64,000 bases of DNA, from positions 1-64,000 of the forward strand of contig JAGUYK010000015.1 in NCBI GenBank assembly GCA_020061355.1, read 5' to 3'. Source of the DNA: Ignavibacteriales bacterium (lineage in GTDB: Bacteria > Bacteroidota > Ignavibacteria > Ignavibacteriales > Melioribacteraceae). The notes below the pieces were generated by a model, which had not been told where the DNA came from, did no database searches, and was given only the letters and a program-made list of their open reading frames with translations. Position 1 is the first letter of the stretch, and each line of letters opens with the position of its first letter. Below, piece by piece: positions 24,026 through 32,185 of the stretch. The translations under genes were made by a program, and so were the position numbers.

Positions 24026-24391
24026 ATGTTTTTAAAGGATAATAAAAGACGAATTAGAAAAAAAGTAAGAGTTAGACAAAAAGTATCCGGTACTGCTCAG
24101 CGTCCAAGATTGTCTGTCTTCAGAAGTTTGAATCATGTGTATGCTCAGCTGATTGATGATAACAGTGGAGTTACTTTAGTTGCTGCTTCAAGTAAAGTTA
24201 AAGATCTTGCAGAGGAATTAAAGAATACAAAAACAAAAGTTTCAAAAAGTAAAATAGTTGGAAAGTTATTGGCAAAACGTGCTGTTGAGAAAGGAATAAC
24301 CACTGCTGTTTTTGATAGAAGCGGTTATACTTACCACGGCAGAATAAAAGCTGTAGCCGACGGCGCTCGTGAAGGCGGTTTGAAATTTTAA
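24026..24391 (+). CDS. rplR: 50S ribosomal protein L18
   Basis: 121 residues with [38 protein letters not shown] and the C-terminal [21 protein letters not shown]18 binds 5S rRNA with L5. AGGAGA precedes the ATG. Its stop is followed, unusually, by a tRNA gene. Confidence 0.97.
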   Translation: MFLKDNKRRIRKKVRVRQKVSGTAQRPRLSVFRSLNHVYAQLIDDNSGVTLVAASSKVKDLAEELKNTKTKVSKSKIVGKLLAKRAVEKGITTAVFDRSGYTYHGRIKAVADGAREGGLKF

Positions 24392-24413
24392 TTTCCATTT
24401 TTGGTTTTGTTCT

Positions 24414-24484
24414 TGCCGGGTCGTCTAATGGCAGGACAGCGGCCTTTGGAGCCGTATGTGGAGGTTCGAATCCTCCCCCGGCAG
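24414..24484 (+). tRNA. tRNA-Gln (TTG) inside the spc operon
   Basis: Acceptor TGCCGGG (24414-24420) pairs with CCCGGCA (24477-24483), discriminator G24484. The anticodon arm loop is CTTTGGA, giving TTG; the T arm is GGAGG-TTCGAAT-CCTCC. CCA is not encoded. It lies in the 138-nt gap between rplR and rpsE on the same strand, so the mature tRNA must be cut from the ribosomal protein transcript unless it has its own promoter in the T-rich 24392-24413. Confidence 0.95.
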
Positions 24485-24529
24485 CTTAAAAAAATATTAA
24501 CAAAGTAAGGTTGAACAGAGGAGTTAACA

Positions 24530-25042
24530 TTGAATTTCAAGTACAAAAAAGTATCGGGACTAGAAAACTTAAAAGAAAAAATTGTACACATTAACAGAGT
24601 TGCCAAAGTTGTTAAAGGTGGTAGAAGATTCAGCTTTAATGCAATTGTTGTTGTTGGTGACAGCAATGGTCATGTTGGAGTTGGTCTTGGTAAAGCAAAC
24701 GAAGTGACTGATGCTATCTCTAAGGGTATTGATGATGCTAAGAAAAATGTTTTCAAGGTTTCTATCATTAAAGGAACTATCCCACATCCAATAATCGGCA
24801 AGTTTGGAGCAGGGCAGGTTTTATTAAAACCAGCTACTCCGGGTACCGGTCTTATTGCAGGCGGTGGGGTTCGTGCTGTTTTAGAAGCAGCCGGTGTACA
24901 GGATATTCTAACTAAATCACTTGGCTCTTCAAATCCGCACAACCAGGTTAAAGCAACATTAAATGCATTGCTCAATTTAGTTGATGCAAGATCAATGGCA
25001 TATAAACGCGGAATGAAAGTTACCGAGCTTTTCAATCTGTAA
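24530..25042 (+). CDS. rpsE: 30S ribosomal protein S5
   Basis: 170 residues from TTG 24530 ([20 protein letters not shown]), after AGAGGAG. Conserved parts are [33 protein letters not shown] and [14 protein letters not shown]5 acts in accuracy and mRNA unwinding. There is no ATG near the N-terminus. Confidence 0.96.
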   Translation: MNFKYKKVSGLENLKEKIVHINRVAKVVKGGRRFSFNAIVVVGDSNGHVGVGLGKANEVTDAISKGIDDAKKNVFKVSIIKGTIPHPIIGKFGAGQVLLKPATPGTGLIAGGGVRAVLEAAGVQDILTKSLGSSNPHNQVKATLNALLNLVDARSMAYKRGMKVTELFNL

Positions 25043-25053
25043 TAGAGGATTAA

Positions 25054-25242
25054 ATGGCTAAGAAATTAAAAATAACACAAACAAAAAGTATTATTGATCG
25101 TCCCAGGACGCAAAAGCTAACGATAGAATCTTTAGGTCTTAGCAGACCCAATTATTTTGTAATTCACAACGATACACCTCAAATAAGAGGGATGATTAGG
25201 AAAGTATCTCATTTAGTAAAAGTCGAAGAAATCGAAGCATAA
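25054..25242 (+). CDS. rpmD: 50S ribosomal protein L30
   Basis: 62 residues with [20 protein letters not shown] and the final [16 protein letters not shown]. The length and layout are those of bacterial L30. It is 11 nt after rpsE with AGAGGA before the ATG. Confidence 0.95.
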   Translation: MAKKLKITQTKSIIDRPRTQKLTIESLGLSRPNYFVIHNDTPQIRGMIRKVSHLVKVEEIEA

Positions 25243-25250
25243 GGTGTTCA

Positions 25251-25715
25251 ATGAATATTTTAAGCAATCTTAAACCTGCAAAAGGTTCAAACAAAAGAGT
25301 AAAAAGGATAGCACGTGGCGAAGGTTCGGGTCATGGTGGTACTGCTACACGTGGTATGAACGGTCAACGGTCTCGTGCCGGTGCTAAATACAGAGCCTGG
25401 TTCGAAGGCGGTCAGATGCCATTGCAAAGGCGTGTACCAAAGAGAGGTTTCCATTCCCCTTTCAAAGTTGTTTTTCAAGTAGTGAATCTTAATAGATTAC
25501 AAAAATTGTTTGACGACAAAAAAGTAGAAGATGGAATCATAAATCCTGTTTCATTATACAAGAATGGTGTTATTGCTAAAGCAGTTGCACCTTACAAAAT
25601 TCTTGGTGTTGGTGAATTAAAAGTTAAATTAAATGTTGAAGCTCATGCTTTCAGCGCTTCGGCAAAAGAAAAAATTGAATCACTTGGCGGAACTATTAAA
25701 GAGATTAAAGCTTAA
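25251..25715 (+). CDS. rplO: 50S ribosomal protein L15
   Basis: 154 residues. The glycine- and arginine-rich N-terminal part (GEGSGHGGTATRGMNGQRSR and EGGQMPLQRRVPKRGF) and a globular C-terminal domain are typical. Late-assembling 50S protein. Its stop overlaps the ATG of secY by one base. Confidence 0.97.
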   Translation: MNILSNLKPAKGSNKRVKRIARGEGSGHGGTATRGMNGQRSRAGAKYRAWFEGGQMPLQRRVPKRGFHSPFKVVFQVVNLNRLQKLFDDKKVEDGIINPVSLYKNGVIAKAVAPYKILGVGELKVKLNVEAHAFSASAKEKIESLGGTIKEIKA

Positions 25716-27052
25716 TGGCTACTATTCAAGAAACTTTCCGAAATATCTTTAAAATTCACGAGCTGAGGCAGAGAATACTATATACTATCTCTCTGCTTGT
25801 TATAGTACGAATTGGCTCTCATATTACTTTACCGGGCATAGATTCTTATTTATTGTCCTCGGCAATGGCTAATACTTCCTCCGATAATCTTTTCGGTCTC
25901 TACGACTTGTTTGTTGGCGGTGCTTTCTCCAATGCTGCAATTTTCGCACTTGGTATTATGCCTTATATCTCTGCATCCATTATTCTTCAAATTGCCGGAG
26001 CCGTAGTCCCTTATATTCAAAAGCTCCAGCGAGAAGGTGAAGAAGGCAGAAAAAAGATTAATCAGTGGACAAGATACGGTACTGTTATCATCTCTACTTT
26101 TCAAGCATGGGGTGTAACAATTCAGCTTCTCAACCTGCAATATAACAACTCGGCAATTGTCCCCGATGTTGTAAGAGGATTTGCATGGCAGGCATCAACT
26201 ATAGTTCTTCTTGTTGCCGGTACAATGTTTATTATGTGGATGGGCGAACAGATTACCGAAAAAGGAATTGGAAATGGAATTTCCTTGATAATTTTCATTG
26301 GTATCATCAACCGTTTGCCATTTGCTCTTTTAGACGAATACAGACTTATTGCTGCCGGTCAAAGAAATTTAGTTATTGAGATTATTATTATTGCATTCAT
26401 GGTTTTAGTAATTGCAGGTGTTGTTCTTGTTACTCAAGGGACACGTCGAATACCGGTGCAATATGCCAAGCGGGTAGTAGGCAGAAAAGTTTACGGCGGT
26501 GTAACCCAATATATTCCACTTAGAGTGAACACAGCAGGTGTTATGCCGATAATTTTTGCTCAATCAATTATGTTTATTCCAAGCACATTGTTTTCATTTT
26601 TCCCGAATAATGAATTTATAGGTTCCATTGCAGGGTATTTTTCATATCAATCCTTTACATATGCTTTTATTTATGCTTTGATGATCATATTCTTTACCTA
26701 CTTTTATACTGCAATTGCATTCAATCCGCAGGATGTTGCAGAGAATATGAAGAAGCAGGGCGGATTTATTCCCGGTATTCGTCCCGGCAAACAGACGGCA
26801 GAATTTATCGATAATATTTTAACAAAGATAACATTACCGGGATCAGTATTCTTAGCAATAGTTGCAATTCTTCCAACTTTTGTATCTAAATTCGGAGTTT
26901 CAGGAAGTTTTGCTTCCTTCTTTGGCGGAACAAGTTTGCTTATTATGGTTGGAGTTGCTCTTGATACACTTCAGCAAATTGAATCTCATTTGCTGATGAG
27001 ACATTATGATGGATTTATGAAATCCGGTAAACTAAAAGGAAGAAGATTTTAA
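25715..27052 (+). CDS. secY: preprotein translocase subunit SecY
   Basis: 445 residues, about ten membrane helices. Conserved parts are LPGIDSYLLSSAM near the N-terminus, the plug/TM2 region with FALGIMPYISASIILQI, GTRRIPVQYAKRVVG, and a C-terminal HYDGFMKSGKLKGRRF. SecY is the channel of the Sec translocon; secE is at the start of this window. The ATG overlaps the rplO stop (TAATG). Confidence 0.98.
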   Translation: MATIQETFRNIFKIHELRQRILYTISLLVIVRIGSHITLPGIDSYLLSSAMANTSSDNLFGLYDLFVGGAFSNAAIFALGIMPYISASIILQIAGAVVPYIQKLQREGEEGRKKINQWTRYGTVIISTFQAWGVTIQLLNLQYNNSAIVPDVVRGFAWQASTIVLLVAGTMFIMWMGEQITEKGIGNGISLIIFIGIINRLPFALLDEYRLIAAGQRNLVIEIIIIAFMVLVIAGVVLVTQGTRRIPVQYAKRVVGRKVYGGVTQYIPLRVNTAGVMPIIFAQSIMFIPSTLFSFFPNNEFIGSIAGYFSYQSFTYAFIYALMIIFFTYFYTAIAFNPQDVAENMKKQGGFIPGIRPGKQTAEFIDNILTKITLPGSVFLAIVAILPTFVSKFGVSGSFASFFGGTSLLIMVGVALDTLQQIESHLLMRHYDGFMKSGKLKGRRF

Positions 27053-27076
27053 TTTTTTTATAGAAGACAGCAGATT

Positions 27077-27841
27077 GTGGTTTTAATCAAAACAAAAAAA
27101 GAGATTGATTATATAAAAGAAAGCTGTCAGATTGTTGCAGAAGTTTTACAATTAATGAAGCGTTATGCCAAAGCTGGTGTAACGACAATTGAACTGGATA
27201 AGATTGCAGAGGATTATATTCTTAGCAATAATGCCCGTCCGGCTTTCAAGGGATACTCACAAGCCGGTTCGTTCGACTTCCCAGGTTCAATATGTTCTTC
27301 AATTGATGATGAGGTCGTTCACGGAATTCCCGGGAACAGAGTTCTAAGTGAAGGAGAAATCCTTTCGGTTGATGTTGGCGTTGAAAAGAATAATTACTTT
27401 GGCGATGCTGCTCTATCAATTGGTATCGGTAAAATTCCTGATGAAAAACAGAGACTGATGGATTCAACTGAAAAATCTCTCTATCTCGGAATTGAACAAG
27501 CAATTCCTGGCAACCGTATTGGTGATATTGCTAATGCAATCCAGACAGAAGTAGAGGGTAAAGGTTTTTCGGTTGTAAGAGATCTTTGCGGGCATGGTGT
27601 TGGTAAATATTTGCACGAAGATCCGCAAATTCCTAATTATGGAAAGAAAGGGAACGGGACTCTATTAAAGAACGGTATGACTATAGCGATAGAACCGATG
27701 ATCAATTTAGGGACTTATAAAGTTACAGTTGATGAAGACGGCTGGACAGTGAGAACAGCAGATGGATTGCCATCAGCTCATTTTGAACATACTATTGCGA
27801 TTATAGACGGTAAACCAGAAATTTTAACTAAGTGCGGATAA
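27077..27841 (+). CDS. map: type I methionine aminopeptidase
   Basis: 254 residues from GTG 27077 (MVLIKTKKEIDYIKESCQIV). The metal ligands of the pita-bread fold lie in LSVDVGVEKNNYFGDAA, CGHGVGKYLHEDPQIPNYG and IAIEPMINLG. The enzyme removes the initiator methionine. The gene is in the secY-map-infA order, and its stop directly abuts infA. Confidence 0.96.
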   Translation: MVLIKTKKEIDYIKESCQIVAEVLQLMKRYAKAGVTTIELDKIAEDYILSNNARPAFKGYSQAGSFDFPGSICSSIDDEVVHGIPGNRVLSEGEILSVDVGVEKNNYFGDAALSIGIGKIPDEKQRLMDSTEKSLYLGIEQAIPGNRIGDIANAIQTEVEGKGFSVVRDLCGHGVGKYLHEDPQIPNYGKKGNGTLLKNGMTIAIEPMINLGTYKVTVDEDGWTVRTADGLPSAHFEHTIAIIDGKPEILTKCG

Positions 27842-28060
27842 ATGGCGAAACAAGGACCAATAAAAGTAGACGGAGTTGTAACAGAGACATTACCCAATGC
27901 TCATTTTAAAGTTCGTCTTGATAATGGTCATGAAATTCTTGCTCATATATCCGGCAAGATGAGAATGCACTTTATAAAAATTTTAGTTGGTGATAAGGTG
28001 GCAATTGAACTTTCACCTTATGATTTGAACAAAGGTAGAATAACATATAGATATAAATAA
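27842..28060 (+). CDS. infA: translation initiation factor IF-1
   Basis: 72 residues, an OB fold: [20 protein letters not shown] then [20 protein letters not shown] and GRITYRYK at the end. IF-1 blocks the A site during initiation. The ATG follows the map stop with no spacer, so reinitiation is likely. Confidence 0.97.
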   Translation: MAKQGPIKVDGVVTETLPNAHFKVRLDNGHEILAHISGKMRMHFIKILVGDKVAIELSPYDLNKGRITYRYK

Positions 28061-28070
28061 CGGAGAAGAA

Positions 28071-28184
28071 ATGAAGGTTAGAGCTTCCGTAAAAAAATTA
28101 TGCGAGCATTGCAAAATTATCAAACGAAAGGGAGTAGTACGCGTAATTTGCAAAAATCCAAAACACAAACAAAGACAAGGTTAA
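28071..28184 (+). CDS. rpmJ: 50S ribosomal protein L36
   Basis: 37 residues: [20 protein letters not shown] then [17 protein letters not shown]. The zinc ribbon CX2CX12CX4H is complete, so this is the zinc-binding form, unlike the zinc-free L33 and S14 here. CGGAGAAG precedes the ATG. It lies in the usual infA-rpmJ-rpsM position. Confidence 0.96.
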   Translation: MKVRASVKKLCEHCKIIKRKGVVRVICKNPKHKQRQG

Positions 28185-28203
28185 AATTTAGGAGGAATTA
28201 GAT

Positions 28204-28587
28204 TTGGCTCGTATTGCGGGTGTTGACTTACCAAAACAAAAAAAAGCTTTTATCGGATTGACATACATTTACGGTGTTGGCCGTACAAGTGCTATGAGTA
28301 TTCTTATCAAAGCGAATGTTAATCCAGAAAAAAAGATAAGCGATTTGACCGAAGAAGAGGTTGCAAAAATCCGTTCGGTTATGACTGCAGACTATAAAGT
28401 AGAAGGTGCGCTTAGAAGCGAAGTTCAGCAAAACATAAAACGTTTGATGGATATCGGTTCCTACCGCGGATTGCGTCATAGAAGAGGATTACCTGCCAGA
28501 GGTCAAAGAACTAGAACAAATTCCAGAACACGTAAAGGTAAACGTAAAACAGTTGCCGGCAAGAAAAAAACACCGGCTAAGAAGTAA
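28204..28587 (+). CDS. rpsM: 30S ribosomal protein S13
   Basis: 127 residues from TTG 28204 after AGGAGG ([20 protein letters not shown]). The C-terminal [20 protein letters not shown] is diagnostic, followed by a Lys-rich tail that touches the P-site tRNA. S13 forms bridges to the 50S subunit. Confidence 0.97.
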   Translation: MARIAGVDLPKQKKAFIGLTYIYGVGRTSAMSILIKANVNPEKKISDLTEEEVAKIRSVMTADYKVEGALRSEVQQNIKRLMDIGSYRGLRHRRGLPARGQRTRTNSRTRKGKRKTVAGKKKTPAKK

Positions 28588-28609
28588 TAAATAATTTTAA
28601 GGAGTCAAA

Positions 28610-28996
28610 TTGGCTAAGGTTGTTAAAAAGACTAAAAAGAAAGTTCATGTTGATGCAGTTGGACTTGCTCATATTAAAGCATCATTTAATAACGTGATCT
28701 GTACAATAACTGATATCTATGGCAATACAATATCATGGTCATCAGCCGGTAAGAATGGTTTCAAGGGTTCCAGAAAGAATACCCCGTTTGCTGCCCAGGT
28801 AACAGCAGAAGCAGCTGCAAAAGAAGCCTACGATCTTGGATTGAGAAAAATTGATGTTTATATAAAAGGACCCGGTTCAGGTAGAGAAGCTGCAATTCGC
28901 GCCTTAAGTGTTGCCGGTTTAGAAATTTTATCGATTAAAGATAGTACACCAATTCCACATAATGGCTGCAGACCGCCAAAACGCAGAAGAGTTTAA
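28610..28996 (+). CDS. rpsK: 30S ribosomal protein S11
   Basis: 128 residues from TTG 28610 after AAGGAG ([20 protein letters not shown]). Conserved parts are [35 protein letters not shown] and [14 protein letters not shown]11 lies on the 30S platform near the mRNA exit. Confidence 0.97.
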   Translation: MAKVVKKTKKKVHVDAVGLAHIKASFNNVICTITDIYGNTISWSSAGKNGFKGSRKNTPFAAQVTAEAAAKEAYDLGLRKIDVYIKGPGSGREAAIRALSVAGLEILSIKDSTPIPHNGCRPPKRRRV

Positions 28997-29013
28997 GAAG
29001 GAGAAATAATTAG

Positions 29014-29640
29014 ATGGCAAGATACACTGGTTCAAGCTGTAAACTTTGCAGAAGAGAAAAACAAAAATTATTCTTAAAAGGATCAAAGTGCTACTCGGAA
29101 AAATGCCCACTTGAAAAAAGAAATTATGCTCCGGGTCAGCATGGCTTAACACGCAGAGTAAAATTTTCTGAGTATGGTGTTCAACTTCGTGAAAAACAAA
29201 AAGTTAAAAGAATTTATGGATTACTGGAAACACAATTCCATAATTATTTTGAAAAAGCTTCTAGACAAAAAGGTATTACTGGTGCTAACCTTATTAAATT
29301 TTTAGAACGAAGATTAGACAATGTTGTATTCCGTCTTGGATTTGCACCTTCACGAAAATCTGCACGTCAGCTTGTTCTTCACAGACACTTTCTGGTAAAC
29401 GGTCATATGGTGGATGTACCTTCATTTTTGCTTGCACCGGGTGATATTGTAACCGTTAAAGATAAAAGCAAAAAGCTGGATGCAATTCATAATTCATTAA
29501 GAAGAACAAAAGATAATGTTTATGGCTGGCTTTCAATTGATAAAGCAACTCTTTCCGGTACTTTCTTAAATATTCCTGAAAGAGAAGACGTACCATTGCA
29601 GGCCAATGAACAATTGATCGTAGAATTATATTCTAAGTAA
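29014..29640 (+). CDS. rpsD: 30S ribosomal protein S4
   Basis: 208 residues. The N-terminal zinc module has CKLCRR and [19 protein letters not shown]; the S4 RNA-binding domain is [21 protein letters not shown]4 starts 30S assembly and in some bacteria represses the alpha operon. AAGGAGA precedes the ATG. Confidence 0.97.
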   Translation: MARYTGSSCKLCRREKQKLFLKGSKCYSEKCPLEKRNYAPGQHGLTRRVKFSEYGVQLREKQKVKRIYGLLETQFHNYFEKASRQKGITGANLIKFLERRLDNVVFRLGFAPSRKSARQLVLHRHFLVNGHMVDVPSFLLAPGDIVTVKDKSKKLDAIHNSLRRTKDNVYGWLSIDKATLSGTFLNIPEREDVPLQANEQLIVELYSK

Positions 29641-29668
29641 TTTTAAAATTTAATTTAGAGGATACTAC

Positions 29669-30664
29669 ATGAGCTATCCGTTTATAAAAATGCCCGAAAA
29701 TGTTATTCAGGATGATTCAGCTAAAAGCTCTACATTCGGCAGATTTACTGTACAGCCTTTGGAGAGAGGATTCGGAGTAACTTTAGGGAATTCATTAAGA
29801 AGAGTTTTACTCTCTTCACTTACCGGTTCTGCAATTACAGCCGTTAAGATTGAAGGCGTACTTCATGAATTTTCGACTGTCCCGGGTATTGTTGAAGATG
29901 TAACGGAGATAATTCTTAACTTGAAACAAGTAAGAATGAGAATTTTAAACAAGAAAACAACCGGATGTGAAATTTCATTTTCCGGTGCTAAAGAATTTAA
30001 GGCTGAAGATATTCAAAAAGCATGTCCGGATATCGAAATTCTTAATCCAAGTCTGCTTATCGCAAAACTTAATCCTGAAGCTAAGCTTAATATGGAATTG
30101 AAATTCGGTATCGGTAAAGGATATGTCCCTTCTAACGAGCAGAAAATTCCGGATGTGACTATCGGAACGATTCCAATTGATTCGATATTTACTCCAATTG
30201 TTAATGCCCGTTATGATGTGGAAAATGTTCGTATTGCGGAAAAAAATGATTTCGAAAAATTAACTTTCGAGATAACAACCGATGGCTCCATAACACCGGA
30301 AGAAGCACTTTCGAGTTCAGCAAAAATCCTTAAAGACCATATTCAGCTTTTCATAAATTTTGATGCTGAACCTGAAGAAGAAAAAGTTGAAAATGAAAAG
30401 GATGCTGAAGCTGAAAGACTAAGAAAAATTCTCACTACAAACGTTGACGATCTTGAATTGAGTGTAAGATCTCATAATTGCCTTAAAGCTGCTAATATCA
30501 AAACACTAGGCGATTTAGTCCGTCGTGATGAAAATGAAATGCTTAAATTCCGAAACTTCGGTAGAAAATCACTTGCTGAATTAATTGAGATTGTTGATAA
30601 TTACGGACTCGAATTCGGTATGGATGTAGATAAAATATTAAAAGAAAAACCAGAAAATAATTAG
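29669..30664 (+). CDS. rpoA: DNA-directed RNA polymerase subunit alpha
   Basis: 331 residues. The N-terminal dimerization domain has GFGVTLGNSLRRVLLSSLTG and KIEGVLHEFSTVPGI; a Glu/Lys linker lies near 230-245. The C-terminal DNA- and activator-binding domain has ELSVRSHNCLKAANIKTLGD and ends at LKEKPENN. Alpha scaffolds polymerase assembly. AGAGGA precedes the ATG. Confidence 0.98.
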   Translation: MSYPFIKMPENVIQDDSAKSSTFGRFTVQPLERGFGVTLGNSLRRVLLSSLTGSAITAVKIEGVLHEFSTVPGIVEDVTEIILNLKQVRMRILNKKTTGCEISFSGAKEFKAEDIQKACPDIEILNPSLLIAKLNPEAKLNMELKFGIGKGYVPSNEQKIPDVTIGTIPIDSIFTPIVNARYDVENVRIAEKNDFEKLTFEITTDGSITPEEALSSSAKILKDHIQLFINFDAEPEEEKVENEKDAEAERLRKILTTNVDDLELSVRSHNCLKAANIKTLGDLVRRDENEMLKFRNFGRKSLAELIEIVDNYGLEFGMDVDKILKEKPENN

Positions 30665-30685
30665 TACTTTCCCTAAGGTTGAATA

Positions 30686-31261
30686 ATGAGACATAGAGTT
30701 AAAGGTAGAAAATTAGGAAGAACATCTGAACACAGGCTGGCAACACTAAGAAATCTTGCTTCATCGTTATTAAAACATAAGAAGATTAAAACAACTATTG
30801 CAAAGGCCAAAGAGTTACGTTCATTTTTTGAACCGTTAATAACAAAAGCAAAAACAGATTCAGTTACAGCAAGAAGATATGTTGCATCGGATATTCAGGA
30901 CAGAAGTTTGGTTAAGGAATTATTCACTGATATAGTGGCAAAAATTGGCGATAGACCGGGTGGATATACAAGAATAGTTAGATTAGGTCAGAGAAGAGGA
31001 GATGCAGCGGAAATGGCATTGATTGAACTGGTTGATTATAGCGGAATTGTGAAAGCTAAATCACCAAAGAAAGCAAAAGGGGAAGAAACTCCAAAATCTG
31101 AAGAAACTAAAACTGAAGCTGCTGAAGAGAAAAAAGAGACAAAAAAGGCTAAAGAAAGTAAGCCCAAAGCAGCAAAGCCGAAAAAATCTGAAGAAACCAA
31201 GGTGAAAAAGGCTCCTGCTAAGTCTAAAACAACAACAAGAAAATCAACTAAAGATAAATAA
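30686..31261 (+). CDS. rplQ: 50S ribosomal protein L17 with long Lys/Glu-rich C-terminal tail
   Basis: 191 residues; typical L17 is about 115-130. The core (1-117) has MRHRVKGRKLGRTSEHRLAT and GGYTRIVRLGQRRGDAAEMA. Residues about 124-191 are a low-complexity tail of Lys, Glu, Ala, Thr and Ser. Similar tails are known in some Bacteroidota. The function of the tail is unknown. Last gene of the ribosomal block, followed by a terminator. Confidence 0.96.
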   Translation: MRHRVKGRKLGRTSEHRLATLRNLASSLLKHKKIKTTIAKAKELRSFFEPLITKAKTDSVTARRYVASDIQDRSLVKELFTDIVAKIGDRPGGYTRIVRLGQRRGDAAEMALIELVDYSGIVKAKSPKKAKGEETPKSEETKTEAAEEKKETKKAKESKPKAAKPKKSEETKVKKAPAKSKTTTRKSTKDK

Positions 31262-31280
31262 ACTATAATTTGATTCGAAT

Positions 31281-31320
31281 AAAAGGAGTATCGGATTTTC
31301 CGCTGCTCCTTTTTTATTTT
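31281..31320 (+). terminator. intrinsic terminator after rplQ
   Basis: AAAAGGAG (31281-31288) pairs with CTCCTTTT (31306-31313). An inner CGG/CCG stem surrounds an ATTTT loop, and a U-rich tract runs to 31320. It closes the ribosomal protein block. Confidence 0.8.
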
Positions 31321-31335
31321 AAATATATCGTATAG

Positions 31336-31462
31336 AGACGAACTGCTACGTCTTCACCTTACAGTTAAGACTGAGATTCACGTAAACGACACGGAGTAAG
31401 TTGCCTGTTTCAACAAACAATATATTAATGGCTTAATTGGGCATATCATAACTGTAAAGGTG
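31336..31462. other. structured intergenic region, possible small RNA or leader
   Basis: The 203-nt stretch between the rplQ terminator and engB has no ORF I can support. It holds a hairpin AGACG/CGTCT (31336-31353) and a long-range pairing: 31355-31367 (CACCTTACAGTTA) with 31449-31462 (TAACTGTAAAGGTG), 13 pairs with one bulged A. Smaller hairpins lie inside and downstream. I could not match it to SRP RNA, 6S RNA, tmRNA or a known riboswitch. Confidence 0.35.
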
Positions 31463-31523
31463 TCATATCCGGCAGAGCAGGACAAACCCATTGTCTATAA
31501 TTATAGTTTTATATATTTATGTC

Positions 31524-32105
31524 ATGAAAAAGATAGAGTTTGTTAAAGCAGTCTATAACTTGAATGAAATTCCTAAAAAGGATTTACCGGTTGTTATATT
31601 AGGCGGTCGATCTAATGTGGGAAAATCATCCTTTATCAATTCTCTTTTTCATCCAGCAAAAGTTGCTAAAACAAGCTCTACTCCCGGTAAAACAAGGTCA
31701 ATTAATTATTACCTCGTAGAAAATAAATTTTATATGGTTGATCTTCCTGGATTCGGATATGCAAAGGTTTCAAAAAGCGAAAGGGACTACTGGCAAAAGA
31801 TGATTGAAAATTTCATTGATAAAAATAAAAGTATTGCATTCGCTTTTCACTTGATTGATAGCCGCCACAAACCAACTCCTCTGGATATCCAGCTAAATGA
31901 TTTTTTACGCCTAAGGAATATTCCCTATAATGTAGTACTTAACAAAATAGATAAATTGAAGCAGTCAGAAATAGCGGCTTCACGACGCAACCTAATTACA
32001 TATTTCCCGGAACTAATATTCGGCGAAAATCTCTTTTTGTTTTCGGCAATAACCGGTGTTGGTAAAAAAGAAATAATTCGGCATATGAGTGCTCTGCTTC
32101 TGTGA
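31524..32105 (+). CDS. engB: ribosome biogenesis GTP-binding protein EngB/YsxC
   Basis: 193 residues from ATG 31524 (MKKIEFVKAVYNLNEIPKKD). An upstream in-frame ATG would add an unconserved hydrophobic stretch. G motifs are GRSNVGKSSFINSLF, TRSINYY-type switch I, DLPGFGYAKVS, NKIDKL and SAITGVGK. EngB is an essential GTPase in late 50S assembly. No clear ribosome binding site; a TATAAT-like box lies at 31496-31501. Confidence 0.94.
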   Translation: MKKIEFVKAVYNLNEIPKKDLPVVILGGRSNVGKSSFINSLFHPAKVAKTSSTPGKTRSINYYLVENKFYMVDLPGFGYAKVSKSERDYWQKMIENFIDKNKSIAFAFHLIDSRHKPTPLDIQLNDFLRLRNIPYNVVLNKIDKLKQSEIAASRRNLITYFPELIFGENLFLFSAITGVGKKEIIRHMSALLL

Positions 32106-32129
32106 AATTATCACAAAACTTTAGTATAA
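32101..32129 (+). promoter_or_regulatory. palindrome and -10-like box upstream of the GAF protein
   Basis: TGTGA-AATTA-TCACA overlaps the engB stop and is followed 9 nt later by TATAAT (32124-32129). No good -35 is present, as expected for an activated promoter. The half-sites resemble CRP/FNR boxes, but the 5-nt spacing is one short of CRP. A TTGACA at 32145-32150 has no matching -10. Confidence 0.3.
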
Positions 32130-32185
32130 TTGAATCAAAGTTTGTTGACATTTAAGTAATCTCAAAAATTCTTACCGGCGGTCAG

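Noticed and set aside
31491..31523. Upstream ATG for engB giving an 11-residue hydrophobic extension
   Set aside because: The extension is unlike EngB N-termini and overlaps the likely promoter box; ATG 31524 matches the family start.
32145..32175. Promoter from TTGACA at 32145
   Set aside because: The hexamer is perfect but no reasonable -10 lies 16-18 nt downstream (ATTCTT only).
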